A DNA stretch of 64,000 nt from Lamellibrachia columna (taxonomy: Eukaryota; Annelida; Polychaeta; Sabellida; Siboglinidae): positions 38,766,990-38,830,989 of the forward strand of contig OY759274.1 of the NCBI GenBank assembly GCA_963662155.1. The letters are read 5' to 3'. The position numbers were made by a program, and so were the translations under genes. Below, one piece after another: positions 45,341 through 58,000 of this stretch. Under the pieces are notes generated by a model. It was not told where the DNA came from, did no database searches, and saw nothing but the letters and a program-made list of their open reading frames with translations. Within the stretch, counting starts at the first letter, position 1; each line of letters opens with the position of its first letter.

Positions 45341-45558
45341 GACACAGCACTGTGAGAAAAAAGCCTTGGTCACACGAGGAGAAGTCAGCAGTAGAGAAAC
45401 ACTTGAGCAGATTCATCACAATGATGAAAGTGCCAGGAAAGAAGGCTTGTGCGGAGGCAGCGGAACTGGAATCAGCATTGCAGTGCCGGTCTTGGGAAGC
45501 AGTCAAATATTATGTGTACAACTGTATTCAGATGAAGAAGAAAAAATTAAGGAAGTGA
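45341..45558 (+). pseudogene. SANT/Myb-like terminal exon
   Basis: The acceptor TTTTGCATAG leads into KKPWSHEEKSAVEKHLSRFI, then MMKVPGKKACAEAAELESAL and RSWEAVKYYVYN, ending in a Lys-rich tail and TGA (45556-45558). It has the tryptophan spacing and VPGK-C-L-R-W pattern of the SANT-like tail that follows recombinase domains in this kind of composite protein. The entry phase (1) matches the exon ending at 36814. An AATAAA at 45845 could serve for polyadenylation. The exon itself is intact. Confidence 0.75.
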
Positions 45559-46617
45559 ATGATTTTTGTAGAAGGCCGCAAAAGGGACAATAGGAAGACC
45601 TGTATATTCCTCTTATATTGTGTGTTAGGCGTGTAACCAAGTCATTTATACATTGCATAGACATGTATGTATTTTGGAACCATGCACATTTCTATTAATG
45701 ACTTGCGTGCATCATTTGTGCTATTCATATTTGCTTTTTCTACCAAGTGTTGACTTCGTAGTTTGTACCAAAATTAATTCGTTTCAAGTATATTTCTGCA
45801 TGGCTCATACAAGACAAAATGGTTGATAGCCAGTAATTGTAAAGAATAAAAATGATGAACCTGTTAACAAAACTGTGTGTCTTGTATATAGGAAGTAGAT
45901 TGATACCTATGAAGGTTATATATAGTGTAACGTCATTGGTTTCATGCAGCAGTTACAATTGAGATATATATTAAGTAAAGTAGAATAGCATATTCTCAAG
46001 TACCACATATAATCCGACAACCAGGTACATTCTTTATTCTTATTTGAGATGGCACTTTCTGATTTTCCTAGGGCGATGTATATGTGTACCCATTTTTTCA
46101 AACCGCACAGATTTTTCCATGAAAAGCGCACCATATGAAATCAATCTAGGAAGTCTTCAGTAAGGAGCATGTATGGTTTCTTCTTTGCGAATGTGTATGT
46201 AAAGTCATCGGTTGGGAAGTGACTGCAGGGATCCTCGTTAACAAGTGTCTCTGGTGAAGTATTTGCTTGGGAGCACATGTAGCGGTTCACAGTTTCAAGG
46301 GTTTATGGGAAATCTTCGGTTGAGAGTGTGTTGTAAGGTCCTCAGTTGCAAGTGTGTATGGGAAGTCCTCAGTTGAGAGAGTGTGTGTGACAGGTTCTCA
46401 GTTGCAGGTGTACAGTCATATCATTATTGTATCTTCTAAAGCAAGCTAGTCAGTATGATCCACAATGTCTATAATACCAACTAAAACAAATTAGAGTTAA
46501 ATATTTTTACAAACTTTGTTTTTATGAGCTTATTAATTGGGTCCCCAGTTGCAGGTGTCCTGTCACAAGTACCCACTTTGTACGTACGTGTGTGCGTGCG
46601 TGCGTGCGTGCGTGTGT
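45559..46617. other. 3' flank with a degenerate tandem repeat
   Basis: Presumed 3' UTR to about 45870, then non-coding. At 46200-46430 and again near 46540 a loose repeat based on GTCCTCAGTTGCAAGTGTGT recurs with variable spacing. A short (TGCG)n tract lies at 46591-46613. Confidence 0.5.
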
Positions 46618-47112
46618 TCACAGCAACCATGGATTGATGCATGCGACTTCTTGTATGAAAAATGTCTGCGTGTCCTCTGACAGCAGCATCTCAGCAGCCA
46701 CAGTACATATCTTAAGGGTGGCTTCGGCTGCTGTCAGAGGTGTATCGAGCGTTGTTTTCATTATGTGGTCGGTCATAGCCTCCGTTAACATAATGTTCGA
46801 TTGTTCTGCCGTCAGTATCGTCATGGGCGATGCGGGTGTTGGTGATGACAGGCTGTATTGATAACAGCAGCAGCAGCAGCACTCGCGCATTGTTGACGAC
46901 GATGGAGTCGGCGACGACGGAGACGATGATGGCGGTGGCGTCGCCGGACTAATTTCGAACGACGACGGAGTCGATGATGGTGGCGGTGGCGTCGCTGGAC
47001 TAAACTCGAACGACGACGGAGTCGATGATGGTGGCGGTGGCGTCGCTGGACTAAACTCGAACGACGACGGAGTCGATGATGGTGGCGGTGGCGTCGCCGA
47101 CGACGATGGTCA
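46618..47112 (-). CDS. Possible coding frame, Pro/Ser repeat plus Ala/Thr-rich tail
   Basis: Read on the minus strand, one frame stays open from about 47112 to the stop at 46618 (about 165 codons). It comprises 17-residue repeats SPATPPPPSSTPSSFEF, then MRECCCCCC (from a CAG tract) and a non-repetitive part with TILTAEQSNIMLTEAMTDHI, ending NPWLL. The 51-bp DNA repeat is a multiple of three, which favours an open frame by chance. No family recognised, and no start or splice site can be chosen with confidence. It could be an exon of an unknown gene or simply a GC-rich minisatellite. Confidence 0.25.
46897..47103. repeat. 51-bp GC-rich minisatellite, about four units
   Basis: TCGATGATGG recurs at 46971, 47022 and 47073, giving an exact 51-bp period. 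The first unit is diverged. The unit contains GAACGACGACGGAGTCGATG and GTGGCGGTGGCGTCGC. Confidence 0.9.
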
Positions 47113-47444
47113 TTGTTGTTGACGACGACGACGATAGGAGGAGGAACGACGGCGGTGGGGGTGGCGGTGTCATTGGCAGCGTTGCTGCTGCTGCTGCTGA
47201 TAATAGACGTTTTTTATTCAGCAGCAGCCGCAGATCGTTCTCGGGTAACGGCGGCGTTATGCGTTTGCGCGACGCCGTCGCCGCCGCCTTCGTCACCGCC
47301 GTCTTCTCGCCATTCGCCATCGTCGTGCTCGTACGCCTTGCGAAGCTGTTCGAGACCGTTATGTATCTACAGACAGGAAAAAAGACACACCTGCTTAATC
47401 ACCGTCAGTAACACCTGTTTCATCACTACTGATAGTGTGTGTGT

Positions 47445-48687
<1,243 letters not shown>

Positions 48688-48807
48688 CATCCATTATAAA
48701 AGTATACCATGGTAAATGCATGGTATACCATGGTGTTTTGAAACAGGTAAATCATGGTATTTACCATGGTATACTATGGAATACCATGGTATATTTTCAT
48801 AAGGGTG
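48688..48807. mobile_element. Palindromic MITE, copy 2 (CCATGGTA-rich)
   Basis: Ends CATCCATTATAAAAGTATAC and GTATATTTTCATAAGGGTG are inverted relative to each other and match copy 1 at 28386-28526. The inner CCATGGTGTTTTGAAACAGG is the reverse complement of the corresponding block in copy 1, as expected if the interior is itself palindromic and can flip. Confidence 0.75.
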
Positions 48808-48979
48808 ACACAACTGAAAAGTGAAATCAGGCACAACAATGTCAGTGCAGAATCTCGATAATGACGCTGATTGGCTTCTGGCGCGTCACGGGAACGCCTA
48901 CACAAAATGGAGTGGTGACAGTGGGTACCAGTGAGACCACGCCTTCGGGGCCATACTCTCTTGCAGGCGAGTTCACAAA

Positions 48980-49095
48980 GACGAGCGAGAGTCGTATAAG
49001 CGAGACTAGTCTGGGTCTAGACCCATGTGTTAGATGGCAGCACTGATCGGATTAATTAATGAGATGGAAGCACTGATCGGATTAATATTTTACGC
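48980..49095. repeat. Short dispersed and direct repeats
   Basis: GAGAGTCGTATAAGCGAGAC (48986 on) is the complement, with one change, of GTCTCGCTTATCCGACTCTC at 12224. Directly after, GCACTGATCGGATTAAT occurs twice (49039 and 49069). A related TTAGATGGCAACATTGGTCG occurs at 52945. Confidence 0.6.
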
Positions 49096-49251
49096 GTATA
49101 ATAGTGTGTGCGGGATAACGAAATTAAGTTACTATTACAACACGGTATTACGCAAAATAACAATGTACCCTAAAAAAATATATAAAATTTCTTATCGGAG
49201 TCGAGCCCACGACGATTAGGTTAATTGAGGCTAATACATGTCATAAATTGA

Positions 49252-49345
49252 TGATAGGACTCGCCACCTGACGTTCGTCTTGGCTCTTATCGTTACCATC
49301 GGCGCCATCTTGGTTTCTCAAATCGAAGCTTACCACAGAAGACTA
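49252..49345 (-). repeat. Inverted copy of the AAGATGGCGCC dispersed repeat
   Basis: Reverse complement of about 23028-23110. Shared blocks are CTGACGTTCGTCTTGG, GGCGCCATCTTGGTTT and GCTTAC.ACAGAAGAC. It directly precedes another dispersed repeat at 49353. Confidence 0.65.
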
Positions 49346-49352
49346 CGAATCT

Positions 49353-49724
49353 AGGGCATAGTAATTTTGGATATAAGACGTTTTTTAAAACGCTATGTTT
49401 GCTGGTAGAACCTGTTGACAGTGTAACTGTGGTTGTTTAGATGATTTTAATAGGCGGAAGAATTTTTGCCAATTTTTTCGCCACAAGGCACGAGTACGTA
49501 GTAATTCATGCAGAAATTGGTAAACATTGACGGGTATGGCACGTTCAGCCATTTTAAAAGAGTTAGAAATATGTGATTTTGACAAAACTCGACCAGCATG
49601 TCAATGAGATGATGACAACGGCAGGTAGGAAGTTTCAGAATTGTTGATGGTCCCGTTTTTTTTATAATCATGCAAAACGTTAACATGGTCACCAATGAGA
49701 AATGTAACTGTAGGCTGATCCCTT
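49353..49724 (+). repeat. Dispersed repeat, about 370 bp, related to 56.5-57.3 kb
   Basis: Matches 56926-57325 in the same orientation: AGGGCATAGTAA.TTTGGATAT, TTAGATGATTTTAATA, GACAAAACTCGACCAGCATG, CAAAACGTTAACATGG, AACTGTAGGCTGA. At 56.5-57.3 kb the same unit forms a large palindrome. Confidence 0.8.
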
Positions 49725-49846
49725 AGGTTGGCACGTACATTTTAACTGTAGGCTGATCCCTTAGGTTGGCACGTACATTTTAACTGTAGGCTGATCCGAA
49801 AATGTACGTGCCTAGATCCTATCGGATCTAGGAACGTACATTTTCG
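49705..49846. repeat. 38-bp tandem repeat running into a hairpin
   Basis: AACTGTAGGCTGATCCCTTA recurs at 49706, 49745 and (partly) 49783. The last unit joins GAAATGTACGTGCCTAGATC and, after a four-base loop, GATCTAGGAACGTACATTTT, its near-perfect complement (49798-49846). Confidence 0.85.
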
Positions 49847-50083
49847 CGCCTAGATCCGATATAAGTGTATTTGTGTTTAAGTGAATCAATATACCGTCAT
49901 ACTAAGATTAATGACAGAAGTAAAATTCAACACAATGTAAGCCTAACAATCACATACATGTATACGAAGAGTTGAGAAATAACTATAGTGTCCAGAAACA
50001 CAACATTATTTACACATCTATCTGATGTACTGATATACAGGATCAGTTGTCCGATTTCGGCTAGTCCGATCGAATGAAGTCCC

Positions 50084-52575
50084 CCTAATGTAGTCATAGC
50101 TGGAGATTTTAACCTCCCCGATATCACCTGGACAAATCACCAGACCACTAATAACAGCACTGCTAGCAAGCATAACAAACTACTAGAAATAACTAAAGAC
50201 TTTGGGCTGCAAAACATGGTAAACGACCCCACACATTCTTAACCTCATACTCACCTCAAATCCCTCCATTATCATCAACACCCATACCACTCCTGGTATG
50301 AGCGATCACGAATCCGTGACCTTCAATGTCAACTTAAACCCAGTTCGCAACAAGAAACCCCCCCACAAAGTTTATAGTTAAAAATCAACAGACTGGGACA
50401 AACTCAAAGACGACATAGACAAACTAAATCGTGAGTACTTCGACATGGACCCCAACTCACAGAATATAGACATAAACTGGACCTTTTTCCGCGAACGTCT
50501 GACTACCTTGATTAACAATAACATACCTAGACGATACACAAAAGCTAAAAACCCACCTCCCCTGGATAGAATGCAGAGAAGACGTAACAAAAGCCACAAA
50601 AAGGCAAAGCAAACTGCATTAAACAGTGACTGGGAAAATGTTAAGGAACTCCGAAAGCAAGCTACTAAAGCATTAGCAAAATCTTACAAAGACTATGTTA
50701 ACAACCACATTGGAGACAGCCTGAAAACTAATCCAAAACGATTCTGGTCATTTATTAAGGCAAATAAACGAGAAAACATTGGCATTCCCACACTTCGAAT
50801 AAACGACCAGCCAATAATAAATGATCATGATAAAGCAAAAGCCCTAAACAACCAATTTAGCTCTGTATTTACCCAAGAAAAGCACACCATCCCCCAAATA
50901 GCCCCCTCTACTTACCACAACATCCCCCTTCTCGAAATTGGCATAGATGGCGTAATAAAGCAGCTGAAAAATCTAAACCTGAACAAAGCTACAGGCCCAG
51001 ATGAACTCCCAGCCACAGTCCTTAAAGAAACTGCAAAGCAGATAGCTCCCATCATCACCTAAATTTTCCAACAATCATACAACACAGGTAAACTTCCAAA
51101 CGACAAGCATTAGTAACTCCTAAACACACAAAGAGCCACAAATCTGACCCTGCTAACTACAGACCCATATCACTAACCTGCATCCTCTGTAAAGTAATGG
51201 AACATATCATCCTAAGCAACATGTGGAAACACCTGCACAAGCATAACATCATTCTCCACTTCCAAAACGGACTCCAGTCGGGACTGTCTTGTGAATCTCA
51301 ACTCATTGAGACAGTCCACGACTGGATGACTGCTATGGACAACAAGACCCAAATTGACGCAATCCTGCTCGACTTTGCCAAAGCCTTCGACAATGTGCCT
51401 CACCTACGTCTTCTATCAAAATTGACCTCCTACGGAATCACTGGTAACACTCAAAATTGGATCAAATCGTTTCTATCCAACTGCAAACAGAGCGTCTCAG
51501 TTAACGGTGCCCTGTCGAACATCACAGATGTCACATCTGGTGTCCCACAGGGTTCAGTTCTAGGACCTGTCCTCTTCTTACACTACATAAATGACATAGA
51601 TGGGAACATCAAATCTTCTATGCGCCTTTTTGCAGATGATAGTATTATATATCGTAAAATTTCTTCCAAAACCGACCACGAAATTCTCCAAACTGGCATA
51701 AGCCAACTCCAAACATGGTCAGACAAATGGCAAATGCAATTTAATGTATCTAAATGTGTCCACCTTCCAATAACAAACAAAACTAAACCCAGCCCACACA
51801 GGTACTCGCTTTCTGGCCAGCCATTATCCACTGTATCCAACCACTCATATCTCGGAGTAAAATTTGATTCCAAATTAACCTGGACAAATCACGTCACTGA
51901 CATAACTTCAAAATCTTCGAAATTTTTAGGCATGATTAAACGAACTCTTGGCCCATGTAAACCCGAAGTTAAACAAACAGCCTACAACATGCTAATCCGG
52001 CCAAAACTCGAGTACTCTCCACCCATATGGAATCCTCACACCTTTTCACAAGTTAAAAGCCTTGAAAGAGTACAACACTCTGCTGCCAGATTTGTTAAAC
52101 ATGATTACAGACGGAACACAAATCCAGCAGATCTAATTACTGCCCTTGGATGGCAAACCCTTGAACGAAGACGTATCATTAAACAAGCCACAACCTTCTA
52201 AAAAATTCTAAATAACATTATTGAGATCACCCCCCCCCTCCAGGCCTACTAACCCGCTCTCGAACCCGTGGACAATACGTAGCCCCCCGGTGTCGTATAA
52301 ATGCAATGGTCTTTTCATTTTATCCCCGAGCCATTCGCATATGGAATATGATTCCACCAAAAATTACCAACATAAAAAACCCAAAATCATTTCAAGAAGC
52401 TATTATGGAACTCCCTTTCACCACACCTCCTCACCTAAACTGCCTTTAAAACACAGTGCTCAGCGTAAACTTATCCATGGTGTGGGTATGGAGACTGTCT
52501 ATGTGTGCATGTGGCAAGGCAGCGACAGTATCCATACACAAAACCAACCTATTCAAAATTTTCGTTTAACATCCT
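50084..52575 (+). mobile_element. Jockey/L2-group LINE, 5'-truncated
   Basis: Starts inside the endonuclease (VVIAGDFNLPDITWTNH; later PGMSDHESVTFNV in a shifted frame). ORF 50445-51062 covers the linker (RRNKSHKKAKQ, PKRFWSFIKANK, LNKATGPDELPATVL), then TAA at 51060. After a frameshift near 51107 come NYRPISLTCILCKVMEHI (51153 on), LLDFAKAFDNVPH, SGVPQGSVLGPVLFL, LFADDSIIYR, RPKLEYSPPIWNPHT and RFVKHDYRRNTNPA, stopping at 52201. The C-terminal end continues in another frame (PRAIRIWNMIPPKITN, FQEAIMELPF) to about 52449, followed by a short 3' UTR. The catalytic FADD is intact. It is clearly a different family from the two LINEs at 37-45 kb. Confidence 0.9.
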
Positions 52576-53230
<655 letters not shown>

Positions 53231-54390
53231 GACGCATAATTATTCAGCAAAGTTTGTATATTGGATCTCGGAATCTCATTATGATGTGTGGACTATGTAG
53301 ACTGTTGGTAATAAAGTATTCGTTGACAGGCAAACACTGATGTCACAATTTTGATTCCTATCCGTGTAGCATTCCAAGGGCATTGATACGTGTTATGCAA
53401 CCCTACTTATCCCTACACGTTTTACTTGATACTTACGTTCGAGTTGAATAACATTAAAACCCGTGTTGACGTATCGATGGTCTCCTTCTTCGGTGTGAGT
53501 AGGTACTTTATCAAGGTCATTTCTTCTAATCATGTTAATAAGAACCCTAAAACACATGACCTTCACCAAACGATCAGGACTAACGTCACAAACCCGATTT
53601 GATTACGCAGCCTTGTGTTTTCAGGGTCACCAGACGAATGTTATTGCGGTAAATGTATTTACAAAATCGACTATAACGACGCCGGGTAACGAACGGGTTT
53701 TGTGCAATTCTCATAAAAAATTATAGTTTCGATCTTGAAACGATTTTACAATTATTGTTCCCAGGCAACCGTTAAATGCGGCGGATATAATGTGCCACGT
53801 TTCAAGTGTCCACGACAATACATTACGGTGTATTACATAGTGCAGGTAACGTCAGGGACACCGGACTAGTTACAACAAAAACAGCATATTTCAGGTTTCC
53901 GATTCGAACTGTTACCCGATCGAAACGTGTTTAATGCCGACGAAAGTACAACTATCTCCCACATATAACACCACTATCTCCATCACATAGCATGTTCATA
54001 ATTAAATACTTAATGTAGTACACATTTGCGCATTGAGGTCTCCTAAAGTGTTACAATAATTATCATTTACCCCGATGCGGGGCAAGTTGTAACAGTCAGC
54101 GGGGTAAGTTGTAACATAAATGTAACATAAATGTAACATAAAATTATTATATCAAAAGGAACCGACATATTGGAACGCTGTGCAAACACTGTAATGAACA
54201 GAATCATGTTAATTACAAAACGTTTATTAATCGCCATCCGATTCACAATAGTTGACACTTTCCCAACACCTCTCCCGTGTTTATGCATTTTGGATTGTGC
54301 GTTATTATTGTTGTCGTTGAACAAATAAACTTTTATCACCATAGACTGCGTGTACGGGAAAATTGACAATCTTCTCCCGCCGGTCGTTTG

Positions 54391-54414
54391 GGGGCATATC
54401 TGCAGATATGCCCC
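54391..54414. repeat. Perfect 24-bp palindrome
   Basis: GGGGCATATCTG is followed immediately by its exact reverse complement, CAGATATGCCCC. A GATATGCCC copy follows at 54424. Confidence 0.9.
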
Positions 54415-54996
54415 AGTCGTGTGCCGATATGCCCAAGTGCAATAAGTTCATTTACACTGCGTGGCGGCATGATGTATATGTTATTAAAATATCTATATAA
54501 TTTCTTTCGCCTTATTTACAGATGTTTGAGTCATTGTGTGATATATGACATATGGGGTGCTCATCAGCTAATCCATGTTTCATCATGGAAGGGATGAGGC
54601 ATGAAGTAGGAGGTGGGTCTTAACAAAATATTTGGGAGATGAGAAGTTAGCGTAACAAATATCATTGTTCAAGTATCTTGACATGTATAGTTCTAATATT
54701 GTTTTTATTCTGTGTCTTTTGGTTTTTCTTCGTGGCGTGGCTTGTTGCGGGCGCTGTTGTTGACACAGACCAATATCACGCATCAATTTCACCTGATATC
54801 GCCAAGTGTAGACAATATTATTTTATAAACTACAGCTGGTTACGTTTATGTTACTTATACGTGCGCATTTGACCTTCGATACTTATGGATATACCAAAAC
54901 AAGTCATATGATGTTCTACAACCATTACCATTGCAGATTGTATTCTTTTATGTAGCAAAGGACTGAAATACGTGATGTATGTTAGCACATACCTTT

Positions 54997-55031
54997 GCGG
55001 TTATGCCCCAAGTACCCTGGGGCATATCCGC
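54997..55031. repeat. Hairpin with the same TATGCCCC core
   Basis: GCGGTTATGCCCCA and TGGGGCATATCCGC, 7 bp apart, pair with one mismatch. The shared GGGGCATAT stem with 54391 suggests the two hairpins belong to one element or one motif family. Confidence 0.75.
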
Positions 55032-56318
55032 ACACCAGTGATCAATACATATTGATGATATATACGTTGTTCTTAGTGGAGTTGAAGTTTGGTTATTGGT
55101 AGTGGTAAGCTACTAAATATATAGATTAGCAAGGCGAAGTGTTACCCTTCTGGAATAAACAGTTCACTAGTTGTGGCACATTATACGTTAGTTGTGCAGA
55201 CATGCCCCACCTTCCCCTACATTAAAATAGTTATGCTTAAAACACTGTTTAACGGCTTATGTAACAGCTGTACAATATAGTCATGATTAGAACGGAATAG
55301 GGTAAATCATGTGCACACAAACCCTTAAAAGATACACTAACGAAAGTTACAAAATACCGTTTTTTTCAATGGTGCCGTTATTTACCTTTTCAACGGATCC
55401 ATGTGATATGCTTTAAATTGTTGATGAACAAACTGCTACAATGCGAAATAATTTTCATTGTTGTTTTGTTTGTAGTGCGTCTGGTACAACGAAGTTATAT
55501 AAAATGTTATCGTGATCAGCAGTTCAAATGACGAGCACAACGAAGTGTGGCCTTGCGCACCAGTTAGGGTGCGAAGTGGATAAGTAGCAAGTACAAAAGA
55601 AGTCATTCGAAAGAACACTCAATTTGTGGACGGATCACTCGTCCTTCAATGACAATCAACGGGTAACCAAGTGCATCGAAGAACAGTTTGCAGCAGGAAG
55701 TTATACAAGCGCTTGCAAGCAGATCGTTACGTTTACTGGCACAAGTTACTGGCACGTCGTTATATCGATAAACAACACAGATGGAATTATCGCTGTAAAC
55801 AAGCAGAAACGATTACACTCGGGCTTATGCAACATACACTTGCTGGGGTAGCATATCAGGGCGTTCCCGCTAAAAAAAAACCGGTATTGTTACGTAGGGG
55901 AAAGTGGAACACAATGGAACGCTTCAATCTGTCGGTCAGTTGTTGCTAAACTAATGTTACATGATTTTCATAAATGTGATTCTTGTGCTATTGGGAATAC
56001 ACAGCAAAACCAACTAGTGAACAAAACTGATAGCCTCCTGCAAAACCACATTTCTCCAAAATAAGGGCAATTTTTTATGTTTTAATAACAACAGCTGGTT
56101 TTATTAATTACACACGAAATACATAGTTTATTTATTTTGTATTCATACATATATTCATTTATTTATTCCTTTATTAATTAATATATTTATTAATTTCTTC
56201 TTCCGTTTCATTCATTATCTATTACTTAATTTATTGATTTATTCATCGATATATTTAGTCATTTATTCAGTCAGTCATTCGGTGATTTATTAATTAATTA
56301 TGTGAGTTATTAATTAAT

Positions 56319-56321
<3 letters not shown>

Positions 56322-56401
<80 letters not shown>
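56322..56401. repeat. (AT)n microsatellite
   Basis: About 80 bp of uninterrupted AT dinucleotide at the end of a TTTA/TTAATTAA-rich tract. Confidence 0.95.
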
Positions 56402-56404
<3 letters not shown>

Positions 56405-56536
56405 GGGCGAACATCTACGTTTTGGGGGATACGACACCAAATATTTCGCCGCTAGACAATCATTTAAAGTTGTTAAATGGCTTGGTGAACTGAGTCGCTG
56501 AAGATTCAGATATATTCCTAATGCGTCTAGTTATAT

Positions 56537-57329
56537 GGTTCAGCCTACATATTTTCCCATTGGTGGTCATGTCAACGTTTTGCATGATTATAAGAAAATC
56601 ATCTAAAAATCCACCATTTCACTCTCAACAGCTTCCACCAGCAAACTTGGAAATGTCCCTGCTTAAATGCACTTACGTCAGATCATACGATTTTTTTCAA
56701 ATTCCCTATTTCAAAACTTACTATGCCGTACTTTCGGGCACACGCCAGGGCGTCTAACTGAGGCATGAATGTTTAAGTCAATAAACATTCAGGGGGTGGC
56801 GACCAGGACGGGGTACTGACTCAGTTCAGAGAGGTTGTTGAACCTGACAACGTCGTGTCAACTAGCTGTAGTCTAAAGAAGTCATGCCTCAGTTAGACTT
56901 CCTCGCGTGTTACTCGAATGTAGGGCATAGTAAGTTTGGATATAGGAAGTTGAAGCAAATTCATATGATCTGACATAAGTGCATTTGCGCATGGACATTA
57001 CCAGGTGGTTGCTGGTGGAAGCTGTTGAGAGTGAAATAGTGGATTTTTAGATGATTTTAATACATGGAAAGATATTTGTGATTTTTTTTGGCCACTAGAC
57101 ACGTGTGCGCCGTAATTCGTGGCAATATTGGTAAACATTGAGGGGTATCGCACATACAGGCATATTACAAGAGTTAGGTATGTCTAATTTTGACAAAACT
57201 CGACCAGCATGTCAGTGGGATGATGACAGCGGCTGTAAAACGTTTAGAATTTTTTATGGTCACGTTTTATTATAATTATGCAAAACGTTAACATGGCCAC
57301 CAATGGGAAATATAACTGTAGGCTGAACC
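56537..57329. mobile_element. Fold-back element, unequal arms around a 113-bp centre
   Basis: The left arm 56537-56768 is the inverted copy of the right arm 56882-57329, with a deletion of roughly 200 bp in the left. The innermost 17 bp, GTCTAACTGAGGCATGA, are perfectly inverted. Outward the pairing continues through CTTACTATGCC, CAGATCATA.GA, CAACAGCTTCCACCAGCAA and CCCATTGGTGG.CATGT to GGTTCAGCCTACA. The arm sequence is the dispersed repeat also seen at 49353-49724, and a further decayed inverted piece follows at about 57385-57525. Confidence 0.85.
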
Positions 57330-57384
57330 CTACAGATCGCAGACCACAGTTCATTATTGCATGTGTAGCTAGCTAACGTTTCGC

Positions 57385-57525
57385 CTGATTATAAGAAACT
57401 TGGACTTTCACAATTTCTTAAACTTGCTCTCAGCCACTGCCATTATCCAACTGACATGCTGAACGATTTTGGTCAAGATCACATACGTGCAGTTCTCTTA
57501 AAACGCCTGCATGTACGATGCCCGA
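57385..57525 (-). repeat. Decayed inverted fragment of the same dispersed repeat
   Basis: TGACATGCTGAACGATTTTG and ATCACATACGTGCAGTTCTC at 57452-57500 correspond, with many changes, to the complement of the 49565-49605 region. It lies 60 bp beyond the fold-back element. Confidence 0.5.
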
Positions 57526-57737
57526 TAATATTAACCAAAACAGACCAATTGCATTGCAAAAAACCTCCTATTAAAGTATTTTTAAAATGCAAGATATCAC
57601 TGCCAATATCTTCGACTATGCCAACAAACCTGAGAATATGCTTGTTCAACTGCACGACACATCAAATTACTTTAGTTTATTTCTCATAAATATTATCACA
57701 ATTTAATAGGCCCTACATTCAACATTAAAGTTTTTTT

Positions 57738-58000
57738 AAAGACATTGAATGGGTACGAAAATATTGATAGAAATATTTTTTCTCACTCAAGACAAATAAT
57801 AGAACTAGAGGAGGTAACATTAGTAAAGAATCAGTGCCTATTGGATATTAGGAAATACTCGTTCTCACAGAGCCAGAGGACAATAAATGAATGGAACAAA
57901 TTATTTGCAGATTGTGATTTGTGTAACTGCCAGCAGGTGAATATGTTTAAAAACAAGGTTGACACATATCTCAGGAGGGCGGGTTACACATATATGAAGT
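57738..58000 (+). mobile_element. CR1-like C-terminal fragment
   Basis: Codes NGYENIDRNIF, VTLVKNQCLLDIRKYSFSQ, RTINEWNKLFADC and VNMFKNKVDTYLRRAGYTYM, the C-terminus of the same CR1 family as at 21 and 42 kb. It lacks the usual 3' UTR block, so its 3' side is also lost or replaced. Confidence 0.85.

Larger units (their letters stand above)
33330..45558 (+). pseudogene. SET methyltransferase / zinc finger / tyrosine recombinase / SANT composite gene, degraded
   Basis: Five exons fit one gene with phases that agree at every junction: 33330-33513, 33821-36026, 36404-36502, 36746-36814 and 45341-45558. Domain order: KMT5A-like SET (GVFA...HYQG, FIYYF, VNHAS..NC, LFASRDI..AEELRYDYG), acidic linker, C2H2-like motif, C2HC-like motif, a helical region, Crypton/Xer-type tyrosine recombinase (LRKQLAT, FLGHDIRIHR, Y), acidic and basic linkers, and a SANT/Myb-like domain. 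SET domains methylate lysines; tyrosine recombinases cut and join DNA. At least seven in-frame stops and two frameshifts interrupt it, so this copy cannot make the full protein. Splice sites survive. The last intron (8.5 kb) holds two nested LINEs. Composite proteins of this general type are, to my recollection, annotated in several aquatic animals, often as KMT5A-like; this is not verified. Confidence 0.8.
53231..56321. other. No gene recognised; hairpins with TATGCCCC
   Basis: No coding homology is visible. Small structures: CGGGGTAAGTTGTAAC-type direct repeats at 54075-54115 and two hairpins listed separately. An ORF at 55671-55949 (HRRTVCSRKLYKRLQADRYV) is weakly reminiscent of a Tc1-type helix-turn-helix but is not supported enough to call. 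From 56100 the DNA becomes (TTTA/TTCA)-rich. Confidence 0.4.

Noticed and set aside
55671..55949. Tc1/mariner-type helix-turn-helix in HRRTVCSRKLYKRLQADRYV
   Set aside because: The resemblance is weak, no DDE residues follow and no terminal repeats were found.
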